This document shows positions 1 through 7,425 of a DNA stretch of 64,000 bases, in pieces. A program made the translations under genes and the position numbers. The notes below the pieces were generated by a model, which was given only the letters and a program-made list of their open reading frames with translations, did no database searches and was not told the origin of the DNA. The stretch covers positions 1 to 64,000 of the forward strand of contig JAQXEU010000003.1 of the NCBI GenBank assembly GCA_029250685.1, written 5' to 3'. The DNA is from Polaribacter sp. GTDB lineage: Bacteria > Bacteroidota > Bacteroidia > Flavobacteriales > Flavobacteriaceae. How positions within the stretch are numbered: position 1 is the first letter of the stretch; each line of letters begins with the position of its first letter.

Positions 1-2
1 AT

Positions 3-326
3 TTCTCTTCTTACAATTATAAAATGACTGGAAAAGTGTTAAGACACACAGATATTTTAAAAGGGCGTTGGATAGATTTACCAAAACGAAGAAAAGTTTT
101 TACAAGTTTTATTATTGGTGGTTGGATTCTCATTCTAATCATTTTAGATATATTAATTAAGTTTTTAAATGCAATAACTTTATCTATCAACACTTTTACA
201 ACACTTGGTTTTGGAGAAATACCAATTAAAGGAATTCCAAGGTATTTAGCAGTTGTACAAGGTTTTATTGGATGGTTTATGTTAACCATATTCTCAGTAT
301 CTTTAATCTCTCAACTTTTAAATTAA
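3..326 (+). CDS. Potassium channel pore protein, 5'-truncated by window edge
   Basis: C-terminal part of an ion-channel protein of the two-TM potassium channel type (Ion_trans_2-like). The visible part has a hydrophobic helix (FIIGGWILILIILDILIKFL), a pore loop with the selectivity-filter-like motif TTLGFGEIP, and a second hydrophobic helix near the C-terminus. The frame is open to the left edge without a stop before the ATG at 24, so the gene probably begins outside the window and that ATG is internal. The role would be K+ conduction across the inner membrane. Family is fairly sure from the filter; the regulatory part, if any, is not visible. Confidence 0.7.
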   Translation, partial: FSSYNYKMTGKVLRHTDILKGRWIDLPKRRKVFTSFIIGGWILILIILDILIKFLNAITLSINTFTTLGFGEIPIKGIPRYLAVVQGFIGWFMLTIFSVSLISQLLN

Positions 327-343
327 TTATTAATCAAACTTAT

Positions 344-916
344 ATGAAAACCAGAATCATTTTAATACTTGCATTGGCACTTACAATTACAAGTTGTAGC
401 GAAGAAATTATCAATTGCGAAATAGCAACTTCTGAAGGCACAATTTCTATTGAATTATATCCAGATAAAGCGCCAATTACAGTTGCCAACTTTTTAAAAT
501 ATGTAGATGCAGATTTGTATACAAACTCTTCTTTCTTTAGAGTTACAACGCCAGAAAACGAAGCAACTAGAGATGTTAAAATTGAAGTTATTCAGGGTGG
601 AAATGTATTAAGAGAAAATGATTTTGATCCTATTGAGATTGAAACCACCGAAAAAACAGGAATTCTACACGAAGACGGAACACTTTCTATGGCAAGAAGC
701 GAACCTAATTCTGCAACCAGTAGTTTCTTTATTTGTATCAATGCACAACCTTCTTTAGATTTTGCTGGAAAAAGAAATCCAGATGGATTTGGTTTTGCCG
801 CTTTTGGTAAAGTGACTCAAGGAATGGATTTGGTAAAGAAAATTCAGTCTGGTGAAAATAAGAATCAGCGTTTGTTAGAACCAATAGTTATCAAGTCGAT
901 TAAAAGAGTGGAGTAA
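344..916 (+). CDS. Cyclophilin-type peptidyl-prolyl isomerase, lipoprotein
   Basis: A 190-residue cyclophilin-fold prolyl isomerase, predicted to be lipid-anchored in the periplasm. The ATG at 344 is preferred over the longer track start at 272. From 344 the protein begins with a clean lipoprotein signal (MKTRIILILALALTITSC), whereas the extra 24 residues overlap the upstream channel gene. Cyclophilin motifs are seen in order: SFFRV, IQGGN, GTLSMAR and SSFFICIN. The acceptor cysteine is at about residue 18. The stop overlaps the start of the following DUF6090 remnant by one base. It is one of three cyclophilin-domain genes in the first 10 kb. Confidence 0.85.
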   Translation: MKTRIILILALALTITSCSEEIINCEIATSEGTISIELYPDKAPITVANFLKYVDADLYTNSSFFRVTTPENEATRDVKIEVIQGGNVLRENDFDPIEIETTEKTGILHEDGTLSMARSEPNSATSSFFICINAQPSLDFAGKRNPDGFGFAAFGKVTQGMDLVKKIQSGENKNQRLLEPIVIKSIKRVE

Positions 917-1345
917 TGATTAAATTCTTTCGTCATATACGTAAATCGCTTCTGATGAAAAACAACACATCTAAGTATTTTAAATATGCAATTGGAGAAA
1001 TTGTGTTGGTTGTTATTGGTATTTTAATTGCCTTAAGTATTAATAACTGGAATCAAAATAGATTAGACAAAATCAAATCAGAAGAATATCATCAAAGAAT
1101 TGTAGAAGACTTAGATCAATTCAATACTATTTTATATAAAGAATCAAAGAGAGCTTTACAAGTGAATAAATATTTACATGCAACAGTTCAGATATTAAAA
1201 GGTAAAGAACTCACCAAAAAAAACAAAGACACCTTAGATTTTGCGCTAAATAATTATTTAAAATGGTAGAAGTACAAGAAAGTTTAGATACTTATGAAGA
1301 GTTAAAAAGTAGCGGGCAACTAGGTTTGATTTATAATAGTCAAAT
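916..1345 (+). pseudogene. DUF6090 family membrane protein, frameshifted and 3'-truncated
   Basis: The N-terminus (MIKFFRHIRKSLL, then YAIGEIVLVVIGILIALSINNW) is the hallmark of the flavobacterial DUF6090 family: one membrane helix followed by a coiled-coil-like soluble part, usually about 240-260 residues and of unknown function. The reading frame stops at 1269 after 117 residues. The neighbouring frame from 1263 continues with family-like sequence (VEVQESLDTYEELKSSGQLGLIYNSQ, shown in part). A single A lost from the run at 1260-1263 would explain the shift. Similarity fades at about 1330-1345, where the 3' end of the convergent gene begins. The gene therefore looks both frameshifted and cut off by a deletion. 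A sequencing error could explain the frameshift but not the truncation. Confidence 0.7.
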
Positions 1346-2325
1346 TCTTGATTTACTTTTATATAATCAATTACTTGTTCTTGAAGTGTGTCCTTTTTAA
1401 AAGACATTTCGTAACTCAATTTATACTCTTTTTTAAACTCTCCTTTTGTATTAAATCCAATCAAATTTAAATCATCATTCTCAATTGTTCCTGTAACTTT
1501 AAATACATTATTAGTTTTTGTATCAATATATACTTCTCCTTCAAACACTGCAGCTTTATTGTTTTTAGGCTTAAAGTATAATACGGCAATTTTAGAATTT
1601 TTATTTTTTATTTCATCGATAACTTTAACAGTATAAAATGACTCGATATTATAACTTAAAGGAAAAATAAGGTCATCTGTGTTGGGTTGAATCGATTTTA
1701 GAATTTTAGAAAAAAGCGTGTAATTTCTATTATTGATTCCTTCTTTTTTTAGCGCATATCTTCCTTCTAATACATCCCAATCTTTTATACCAATATTGTT
1801 ATATTTAATGTCAAAAATTATTTCTGCAAACTCAGTATAGTTTTCATCATTTTTAGTTTTTTGACGGTAAAAACCTTTACTAAAACTATTGTTAAACGAT
1901 GTTTTTTTTAGTTTATTAAATGCCTTATTTGCTAACGAATAAGCATATTTAGCTTCATTATTAAGTACAACTTCACCTAAGGTTCTAACCAAAGGAATTA
2001 ACTCAATTATTAGTTTTTCTTTTTTTGAAACTACTATTTTTAATTCTTCAAAATTTAGATGAGTAAATGTTAATTCTAGTGGAAAAGAATTTGCTTTCAC
2101 AATAAACTCTCCTAACTCATTTGCAAATGTTCCTTTAGTTGAGTTCGATACTTTTACACCACAAAACGGAATTGCTTTTCCAGATGTTTTATCAATTAAT
2201 TTACCCAGAACATCAACCGAACTATTGGTTTGAGCAGCAACAATATGAACATTTAAAAACAAAAAAAAGATTAAAAAAAGTTTTAATGATATAATAAACT
2301 CTTCTTTAAATCCTCTAGTTTTCAT
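1258..2325 (-). CDS. Carboxypeptidase regulatory-like domain protein, probably chimeric C-terminus
   Basis: A 355-residue exported protein. A signal peptide (FLIFFLFLNVHIVAAQ) is followed by a CarboxypepD_reg-like beta-sandwich domain (about residues 35-110, VLGKLIDKTSGKAIPF…) of the kind found on Bacteroidota surface proteins. A beta-rich region without catalytic motifs follows. The last ~25 residues (after about VNQEFDYYK) are antisense to the DUF6090 remnant, so the natural C-terminus appears to have been lost and replaced by read-through. It lies 17 bases after queD and may be the last gene of an idi-queD-X transcript. Function unknown. Confidence 0.65.
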   Translation of the reverse strand: MKTRGFKEEFIISLKLFLIFFLFLNVHIVAAQTNSSVDVLGKLIDKTSGKAIPFCGVKVSNSTKGTFANELGEFIVKANSFPLELTFTHLNFEELKIVVSKKEKLIIELIPLVRTLGEVVLNNEAKYAYSLANKAFNKLKKTSFNNSFSKGFYRQKTKNDENYTEFAEIIFDIKYNNIGIKDWDVLEGRYALKKEGINNRNYTLFSKILKSIQPNTDDLIFPLSYNIESFYTVKVIDEIKNKNSKIAVLYFKPKNNKAAVFEGEVYIDTKTNNVFKVTGTIENDDLNLIGFNTKGEFKKEYKLSYEMSFKKDTLQEQVIDYIKVNQEFDYYKSNLVARYFLTLHKYLNFLVLLPF

Positions 2326-2342
2326 GTTTATCTTTTTAGCAA

Positions 2343-2762
2343 TTAAGCATTCTCTCCAGTGTAAGTTACAAAGTTTCTTGGAGTTTCGTAAAGTGTAATT
2401 GAGATCTCTAAAGATGGTTTAATTTTTGCTCTTAATTTATCATAAATAACAACAGAAATGTTTTCTGCAGTCGGGTTTAAATTTTTGAATTCTGCTACTT
2501 CTACATTTAAGTTTTTATGATCAAAAGCTTCTTCAATTTCTGACTTTATCAATTTTCTTAAAATAGATAAATCCATCACAAAGCCTGTTTCTTTATCAAT
2601 TTCTCCAGTTACAGAAACTGTTAAATCATAATTATGACCATGATAATGAGGATTGCTACATTTACCAAATACTTCAGCATTTTTTTCATCAGACCATGCT
2701 GGATTAAACAATCTGTGTGCAGCATTAAAATGCGCTTTTCTATGTGCAGTAATTCTAGGCAT
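2343..2762 (-). CDS. queD: 6-carboxytetrahydropterin synthase / 6-pyruvoyl-tetrahydropterin synthase family
   Basis: A 139-residue T-fold enzyme of the PTPS/QueD family. It converts dihydroneopterin triphosphate to 6-carboxy-5,6,7,8-tetrahydropterin in queuosine (7-deazaguanine) synthesis. The zinc-site histidines are visible in FNAAHRL and in CSNPHYHGHNY; the cysteine of that motif is the usual catalytic Cys of QueD. DHKNLN and the late YETPRN glutamate also fit the family. Length is typical. The start overlaps the idi stop by 8 bases, so the two are probably co-transcribed. A biopterin role cannot be excluded, but Cys-xxx-HGH favours QueD. Confidence 0.88.
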   Translation of the reverse strand: MPRITAHRKAHFNAAHRLFNPAWSDEKNAEVFGKCSNPHYHGHNYDLTVSVTGEIDKETGFVMDLSILRKLIKSEIEEAFDHKNLNVEVAEFKNLNPTAENISVVIYDKLRAKIKPSLEISITLYETPRNFVTYTGENA

Positions 2763-3276
2763 TTCTTAATTTTGAATACGATTCTTTAAAAATAATTTTA
2801 AACCATTCTGTATAAATCTGTGGGTTATTTTCTATATCATCTTTTACTTCTTCTAATGTCATCCATTTAAAAGATTCAACCTCATCTTTATTGATTATCG
2901 GATTTTCATTATAACGACCAACCATTACATGATCTAATTCGTGTTCTGTTAATCCGTTATCAAAAGGTGCTTTATAAATAAAAGAAAACACTTCTTCTAA
3001 ATCACATGTAAAACCCATTTCTTCTTGTAAACGTCTTTTACCAGCTTCTAAAGAAGTTTCTCCATTTCGTTGATGTGAACAACAAGTGTTCGTCCAAAGC
3101 AAAGGCGAATGGTATTTATCTGAAGCTCTTTGTTGTAATAATAATTGTCCTTTTTCATTAAAGGTAAAAACCGAAAACGCTCTATGTAATAATGCCTTTT
3201 CATGTGCTTCCATTTTGGGCATTAATCCAATTTGGTTGTCGTTTTTATCAACTAAAATTACTTGTTCTTCAATCAT
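2755..3276 (-). CDS. idi: Isopentenyl-diphosphate delta-isomerase, type I
   Basis: A 173-residue Nudix-fold isomerase that interconverts isopentenyl and dimethylallyl diphosphate for isoprenoid synthesis in the cytosol. Diagnostic features are the HRAFSVF segment, the catalytic cysteine in TNTCCSHQR, the Nudix-like AGKRRLQEEMG, and the ELDHVMVG motif with the catalytic glutamate. Length matches type I enzymes. It is the first gene of a leftward transcript with queD, with which it overlaps by 8 bases. Confidence 0.93.
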   Translation of the reverse strand: MIEEQVILVDKNDNQIGLMPKMEAHEKALLHRAFSVFTFNEKGQLLLQQRASDKYHSPLLWTNTCCSHQRNGETSLEAGKRRLQEEMGFTCDLEEVFSFIYKAPFDNGLTEHELDHVMVGRYNENPIINKDEVESFKWMTLEEVKDDIENNPQIYTEWFKIIFKESYSKLRNA

Positions 3277-3299
3277 AAAACAAATGTAGTAAAATCAAT

Positions 3300-3307
3300 T
3301 ATCTTTG
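3300..3307 (+). promoter_or_regulatory. Bacteroidota -7 promoter box
   Basis: TATCTTTG matches the TAnnTTTG -7 consensus of the Bacteroidota primary sigma factor. It lies 26 bases before the ATG of the lipoprotein isomerase gene at 3334. No clear -33 TTTG was found at the expected spacing. Confidence 0.5.
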
Positions 3308-3333
3308 CAATTATTAAATAAGTCATTTTAAAA

Positions 3334-4020
3334 ATGAAGCTATCAAGATTATTTATTGTTTTACTATTGCTTACAACAGTAATTGGTTGTGATGCTAAAA
3401 AAGAAAAACAACTCATTTTACCTCAAACAAAACCAGCTAAAAAACTGATCAAAAAAGCAGAAAAAAGTTGGGATAGTTTACATAAAAATAATGTTGACGT
3501 ATTTTTTACCGAATATGAAAAAACGAACAAGGAAACAAAAGTCATTATTAAAACTGATTACGGAAACATCAAATTACGTTTATACAACAATACGCCAATC
3601 CATAGGGCCAACTTTATTTTCTTAACTAAAATTAAATATTTTGATAAAACAGTTTTTTACAGAATTGCAAAAAATTTTGTAATTCAAGGCGGTAATTCTG
3701 ATGGATACGATGCTATGAAACATCGTTACAAATATGGTAATTACTTAATGCAACCAGAATTTAGAACCAATAGAAAACATAAATACGGCGCTTTAGCGGC
3801 AGCAAGAGAATGGGAGAATAATCCTGATAAACTTTCTAGTCCGTTTGAATTTTACATTGTTCAAAGTAGAAAAGGAGCACATCATTTAAACAACGAACAC
3901 ACTGTTTTTGGTGAAGTAATTTCTGGCTGGGAAACCATGGATAAAATTGCTCAATTAAAAACAGATGTTAAAGAATGGCCACTGGTTGATGTAAATATGA
4001 AAGTTGAAATAATTCAATAA
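3334..4020 (+). CDS. Cyclophilin-type peptidyl-prolyl isomerase, lipoprotein
   Basis: A 228-residue lipoprotein with a lipobox (TTVIGC) at about residue 19, a lysine-rich spacer, and a cyclophilin domain from about residue 65. Motifs in order are KIKYFDKTVFYRI, NFVIQGGN, YGALAAAR, FEFYIVQS and NNEHTVFGEV. It would catalyse prolyl cis/trans isomerisation on periplasmic or outer-membrane proteins. The core is more divergent than that of the 8993 gene. It is monocistronic, transcribed toward the sialidase-fold gene with no intergenic gap. Confidence 0.85.
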   Translation: MKLSRLFIVLLLLTTVIGCDAKKEKQLILPQTKPAKKLIKKAEKSWDSLHKNNVDVFFTEYEKTNKETKVIIKTDYGNIKLRLYNNTPIHRANFIFLTKIKYFDKTVFYRIAKNFVIQGGNSDGYDAMKHRYKYGNYLMQPEFRTNRKHKYGALAAAREWENNPDKLSSPFEFYIVQSRKGAHHLNNEHTVFGEVISGWETMDKIAQLKTDVKEWPLVDVNMKVEIIQ

Positions 4021-5223
4021 TTAAAATCCATTGAGATTAAATTTCACTGTTTTTATTTGGTTCTTTTTATCGTTTGAAATTGTCCAAACTATATAAGCTT
4101 CATTATTTAAAATCTCTAACTGAGGAACTCCTGTGCTTCTACTTGCATTTATTTCTGAGATTGTAAAAGTTTTAGAAACTTCGCCAGAAACAGATACTTT
4201 TTTACATCTTAAATAGGTTTTCATTTCGTCAGATTCCATATAAGTAACCAACACTTCTTTTTCATTAATAAATGCAACATCTACTCTTCCGATAGCTGCA
4301 ACATCATTTAACACAATTGGTTCTTTAAAATTTACTTTAGAGTCTGTAGAAAAAGCCAATTTCACTTTCGGGTTTCCGTTTGCTGCAGTAAACCAAGAAA
4401 CTGCAATTGTTTTGTTATTAGCAACTACTTTTGGTCCATTCACTGGACAGCCATTTATTTTCCAATTGTCTTTAAAAACTGCTTTAGGCTCGTTCCAAAC
4501 ACCATTAATCTGTTCTGAATAATAGATATCTCTAATTTCTGTATTACTTCTATCTCTATATACAATTAAAGGGCCATTTTCTGTTGCAGTAATTGAAGTT
4601 TGACAACAATCGCAAGTTCTTCCATCTAATTGCACTTCATTAAAAACTGTTCCATCTTTAGACACCTCTGCCGTTCTAATTGTCATAGCTTTATGATGAC
4701 TTTCTTTCATTTCCATTACCGTATTTCTTCCATCTAGCCATGTAATAAAGAAACCTTCTGTTGTATTGGGAATAATACTAACAAAACCATGTTCTGCTTT
4801 CACTCCATCGGTATTCAATAGAAAGTTTTTCTTTACAATTTCACCATTCAGTTGTTGCAAATTCAAAACAACATCATATGTGTAAGTTCCTGCTGCAGAC
4901 TTTTTTAGATGACTCGTTAATAGCAAGTCTCCATTAGTTGCATTTGCAGGAAAATCTGCCCAATTTACAAACCAATCATTACCAGAAGTAATTTTTGTTG
5001 GTGCACTCCATGCATCGTTTTCTAACTGTGTATAAAACAGTGTTGCTTCCTTTCCTCTAATTGAATTGACCCAAGACAAAGACAGTTTTCCGTTTTGAGC
5101 AACTAAATTTGGTTCTGCATTATTGATTCCAAAATCAAACGGAATTTCAATTATTTTTATTTCTTTTTTTGAGCAAGAACCAAATAGGAAAATAATGGTT
5201 AAAACATATAGTAGTCTTTTCAT
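4021..5223 (-). CDS. Sialidase-fold (BNR-like) lipoprotein with CDCC cysteine motif
   Basis: A 400-residue lipoprotein (lipobox LFGSC) with repeated blade-like segments (LFYTQLENDAW, IYYSEQINGVWNEPK, KLAFSTDSKVNFKEP) as in six-bladed sialidase/BNR propellers. Sialidase catalytic residues cannot be confirmed, so an enzymatic call is not justified. A cysteine cluster CDCCQTS lies about mid-protein, with a further Cys in INGCPVNGP. The gene directly follows a TlpA-like thioredoxin (one-base gap). This suggests the cysteines are kept reduced or loaded with a metal by that partner, which is inference. It could be an extracytoplasmic binding or redox protein. Confidence 0.6.
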   Translation of the reverse strand: MKRLLYVLTIIFLFGSCSKKEIKIIEIPFDFGINNAEPNLVAQNGKLSLSWVNSIRGKEATLFYTQLENDAWSAPTKITSGNDWFVNWADFPANATNGDLLLTSHLKKSAAGTYTYDVVLNLQQLNGEIVKKNFLLNTDGVKAEHGFVSIIPNTTEGFFITWLDGRNTVMEMKESHHKAMTIRTAEVSKDGTVFNEVQLDGRTCDCCQTSITATENGPLIVYRDRSNTEIRDIYYSEQINGVWNEPKAVFKDNWKINGCPVNGPKVVANNKTIAVSWFTAANGNPKVKLAFSTDSKVNFKEPIVLNDVAAIGRVDVAFINEKEVLVTYMESDEMKTYLRCKKVSVSGEVSKTFTISEINASRSTGVPQLEILNNEAYIVWTISNDKKNQIKTVKFNLNGF

Positions 5224-5224
5224 T

Positions 5225-5701
5225 TTATAATTCTTTTAATTGGGTAATCATTTCTTTACTGCTCCATTTAGTTGCGCCAATAATTTCTTTTACTTTCTTT
5301 CCTTTTTCATTAAAGATAAAAGTAGTTGGCATGGCGTAAATTCCGATATTAGATAATGATTCTGGCGATCTTAAAAATGTAAAATCATAATTAAATTTAC
5401 CTTTAAACTCTTGTATTTGTTCTTTAGATTCATCAGAAACTAATATAAAAACATAGTTATCTTTTGATAAAATTTCTTGTGCCTCTAATAAATCTGGCAT
5501 TTCGTGTATACAAGGCGCACACCAAGTTGCCCAATAATTAACTAACACTTTCTTCCCTTTTAAATTAGAAACATCAAAGGGTGTTTCGTTTAAACCGACT
5601 AGGTTCTCCAGATTATTTAACATATTAGAAACTTTAGAGCTTTGAGAATCTTTACAGCTAAAAACAGTTATAAAAGTGATGATAAAGAGTACTTTTTTCA
5701 T
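5225..5701 (-). CDS. TlpA-family thiol-disulfide oxidoreductase, lipoprotein
   Basis: A 158-residue periplasmic thioredoxin-fold protein, membrane-anchored through a lipobox (FITVFSC). The active site is NYWATWCAPCIHEMPDL; the cis-proline region is AMPTTFIF. TlpA/ResA proteins reduce specific disulfides, for example in cytochrome c or copper-protein assembly. Here the only co-transcribed partner is the sialidase-fold lipoprotein one base downstream, whose CDCC cluster is a plausible substrate (inference). Confidence 0.88.
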   Translation of the reverse strand: MKKVLFIITFITVFSCKDSQSSKVSNMLNNLENLVGLNETPFDVSNLKGKKVLVNYWATWCAPCIHEMPDLLEAQEILSKDNYVFILVSDESKEQIQEFKGKFNYDFTFLRSPESLSNIGIYAMPTTFIFNEKGKKVKEIIGATKWSSKEMITQLKEL

Positions 5702-5803
5702 GCTACTAATTTAAAGACAAAAAATCGATTTATAAACTCTTTTAAGAGTTAAAATAACATTCGATTTTTAGGCGTCACGTTTAAAAAATCATAGAATAAA
5801 ACG

Positions 5804-5811
5804 TACATTTG
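5804..5811 (+). promoter_or_regulatory. Bacteroidota -7 promoter box of prfC
   Basis: TACATTTG fits TAnnTTTG and lies 17 bases before the prfC ATG, so the leader would be very short. A TTTA-like element about 22 bases upstream is a weak -33 candidate. Confidence 0.5.
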
Positions 5812-5828
5812 CACCTCAAATTTTGTAG

Positions 5829-7418
5829 ATGAGTTTTTTAAAAGAAATACAACGTAGAAGAACATTTGGTATCATTTCGCATCCAGATGCGGGAAAAACA
5901 ACACTAACAGAAAAATTATTATTGTTTGGAGGCGCAATTAAAGAAGCTGGGGCTGTAAAAAATAATAAAATCAAAAAAGGAGCTACTTCAGATTTCATGG
6001 AAATTGAACGTCAACGTGGAATTTCTGTTGCCACCTCTGTATTGGCTTTTATCTACAATGACAAAAAAATAAATATTCTTGACACACCAGGTCACAAAGA
6101 TTTTGCTGAAGATACATTTAGAACATTAACCGCTGTAGATAGTGTTATTGTTGTAATTGATGTTGCAAAAGGAGTAGAACCTCAAACTGAGAAATTAGTT
6201 GAAGTTTGTAGAATGCGTAATATTCCAATGTTGGTTTTTATCAACAAATTGGATAGAGAAGGAAAAGATGCTTTTGACTTATTAGATGAAGTTGAACAAA
6301 AATTAGGATTGCGAGTAACTCCTATGAGTTTTCCAATCGGAATGGGCTATGACTTTAAAGGAATCTATAATATTTGGGAAAAAAAATTAAATCTTTTTTC
6401 AGGTGATAATAAAACAACTATTTCTAAAGGATTAGAATTTGATGATTTATCAAATCCTGAGTTAGATAAAATTGTTGGAGAAACAGCAGCAGAAACTTTA
6501 CGCGAAGAAATAGAACTGATTAGTGAGGTATATCCTGAGTTTAATAAAGAAGAATATTTAGAAGGGAAATTGCAACCCGTCTTTTTTGGCTCGGCTTTAA
6601 ATAATTTTGGAGTTAAAGAATTGTTAGATGCTTTTATTGAGATAGCACCTACTCCACAACCTAAAAAAGCAGAAGAGCGTTTAGTAGATTCTAAAGAAGA
6701 AAAATTAACTGGTTTTGTTTTTAAGATTCATGCAAATATGGATCCTAAGCACAGAGATAGATTGGCTTTTGTAAAAATTGTTTCTGGAACTTTTAAAAGA
6801 AATGCACCATATCTACACGTTAGAAATGGTAAAAAAGTAAAATTCTCTAGTCCAAATGCTTTTTTCGCAGAAAAGAAAGAAATTGTAGATGAATCATTTC
6901 CTGGTGATATTGTTGGTTTACATGATACTGGAAACTTCAAAATTGGTGACACTCTAACTGAAGGAGAAATTTTAAATTTCAAAGGAATTCCGAGTTTTTC
7001 TCCAGAACATTTCCGTTATGTAAATAATGCAGATCCGATGAAAACAAAACAATTATTCAAAGGATTGGATCAATTAATGGATGAAGGAGTTGCACAATTA
7101 TTTACGTTAGATATGAACGGGCGTAAAATTGTTGGAACCGTTGGCGCTTTACAATACGAAGTTATTCAATATCGCTTAGAACACGAGTACGGAGCAAAAT
7201 GTTCTTATGAGAACTTACAAGTGCACAAAGCATGTTGGGTAGAAGCTGAAGATGAAAAAAGCGAAGAATTCAAAGAGTTTAAACGTGTTAAGCAACGTTA
7301 TTTAGCAAAAGACAAACAAGGACAGTTGGTGTTTTTAGCTGATTCTGCTTTTACTATTCAAATGACACAAAGTAAATATCCAACAGTAAAACTTCATTTT
7401 GTTAGTGAATTTAAATAG
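5829..7418 (+). CDS. prfC: Peptide chain release factor 3
   Basis: A 529-residue translational GTPase that removes RF1/RF2 from the ribosome after peptide release. G motifs are visible: G1 SHPDAGKTTLTEKLL, the switch region with RGISVATSV, G3 DTPGHKDF and G4 NKLDRE. Domain II and the RF3-type C-terminal domain follow (QLMDEGVAQLF, GTVGALQYEVIQYRL). The length equals that of Escherichia coli RF3. The ATG follows the -7 box closely, and the start MSFLKEIQRRRTFGIISHPDAGK is family-typical. Confidence 0.96.
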   Translation: MSFLKEIQRRRTFGIISHPDAGKTTLTEKLLLFGGAIKEAGAVKNNKIKKGATSDFMEIERQRGISVATSVLAFIYNDKKINILDTPGHKDFAEDTFRTLTAVDSVIVVIDVAKGVEPQTEKLVEVCRMRNIPMLVFINKLDREGKDAFDLLDEVEQKLGLRVTPMSFPIGMGYDFKGIYNIWEKKLNLFSGDNKTTISKGLEFDDLSNPELDKIVGETAAETLREEIELISEVYPEFNKEEYLEGKLQPVFFGSALNNFGVKELLDAFIEIAPTPQPKKAEERLVDSKEEKLTGFVFKIHANMDPKHRDRLAFVKIVSGTFKRNAPYLHVRNGKKVKFSSPNAFFAEKKEIVDESFPGDIVGLHDTGNFKIGDTLTEGEILNFKGIPSFSPEHFRYVNNADPMKTKQLFKGLDQLMDEGVAQLFTLDMNGRKIVGTVGALQYEVIQYRLEHEYGAKCSYENLQVHKACWVEAEDEKSEEFKEFKRVKQRYLAKDKQGQLVFLADSAFTIQMTQSKYPTVKLHFVSEFK

Positions 7419-7425
7419 GCTAAAT

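Noticed and set aside
1263-1395. Separate small gene from the second DUF6090 frame
   Set aside because: The first part continues the DUF6090 family and the last part is antisense of the neighbouring gene, so it is a broken gene and not a new one.
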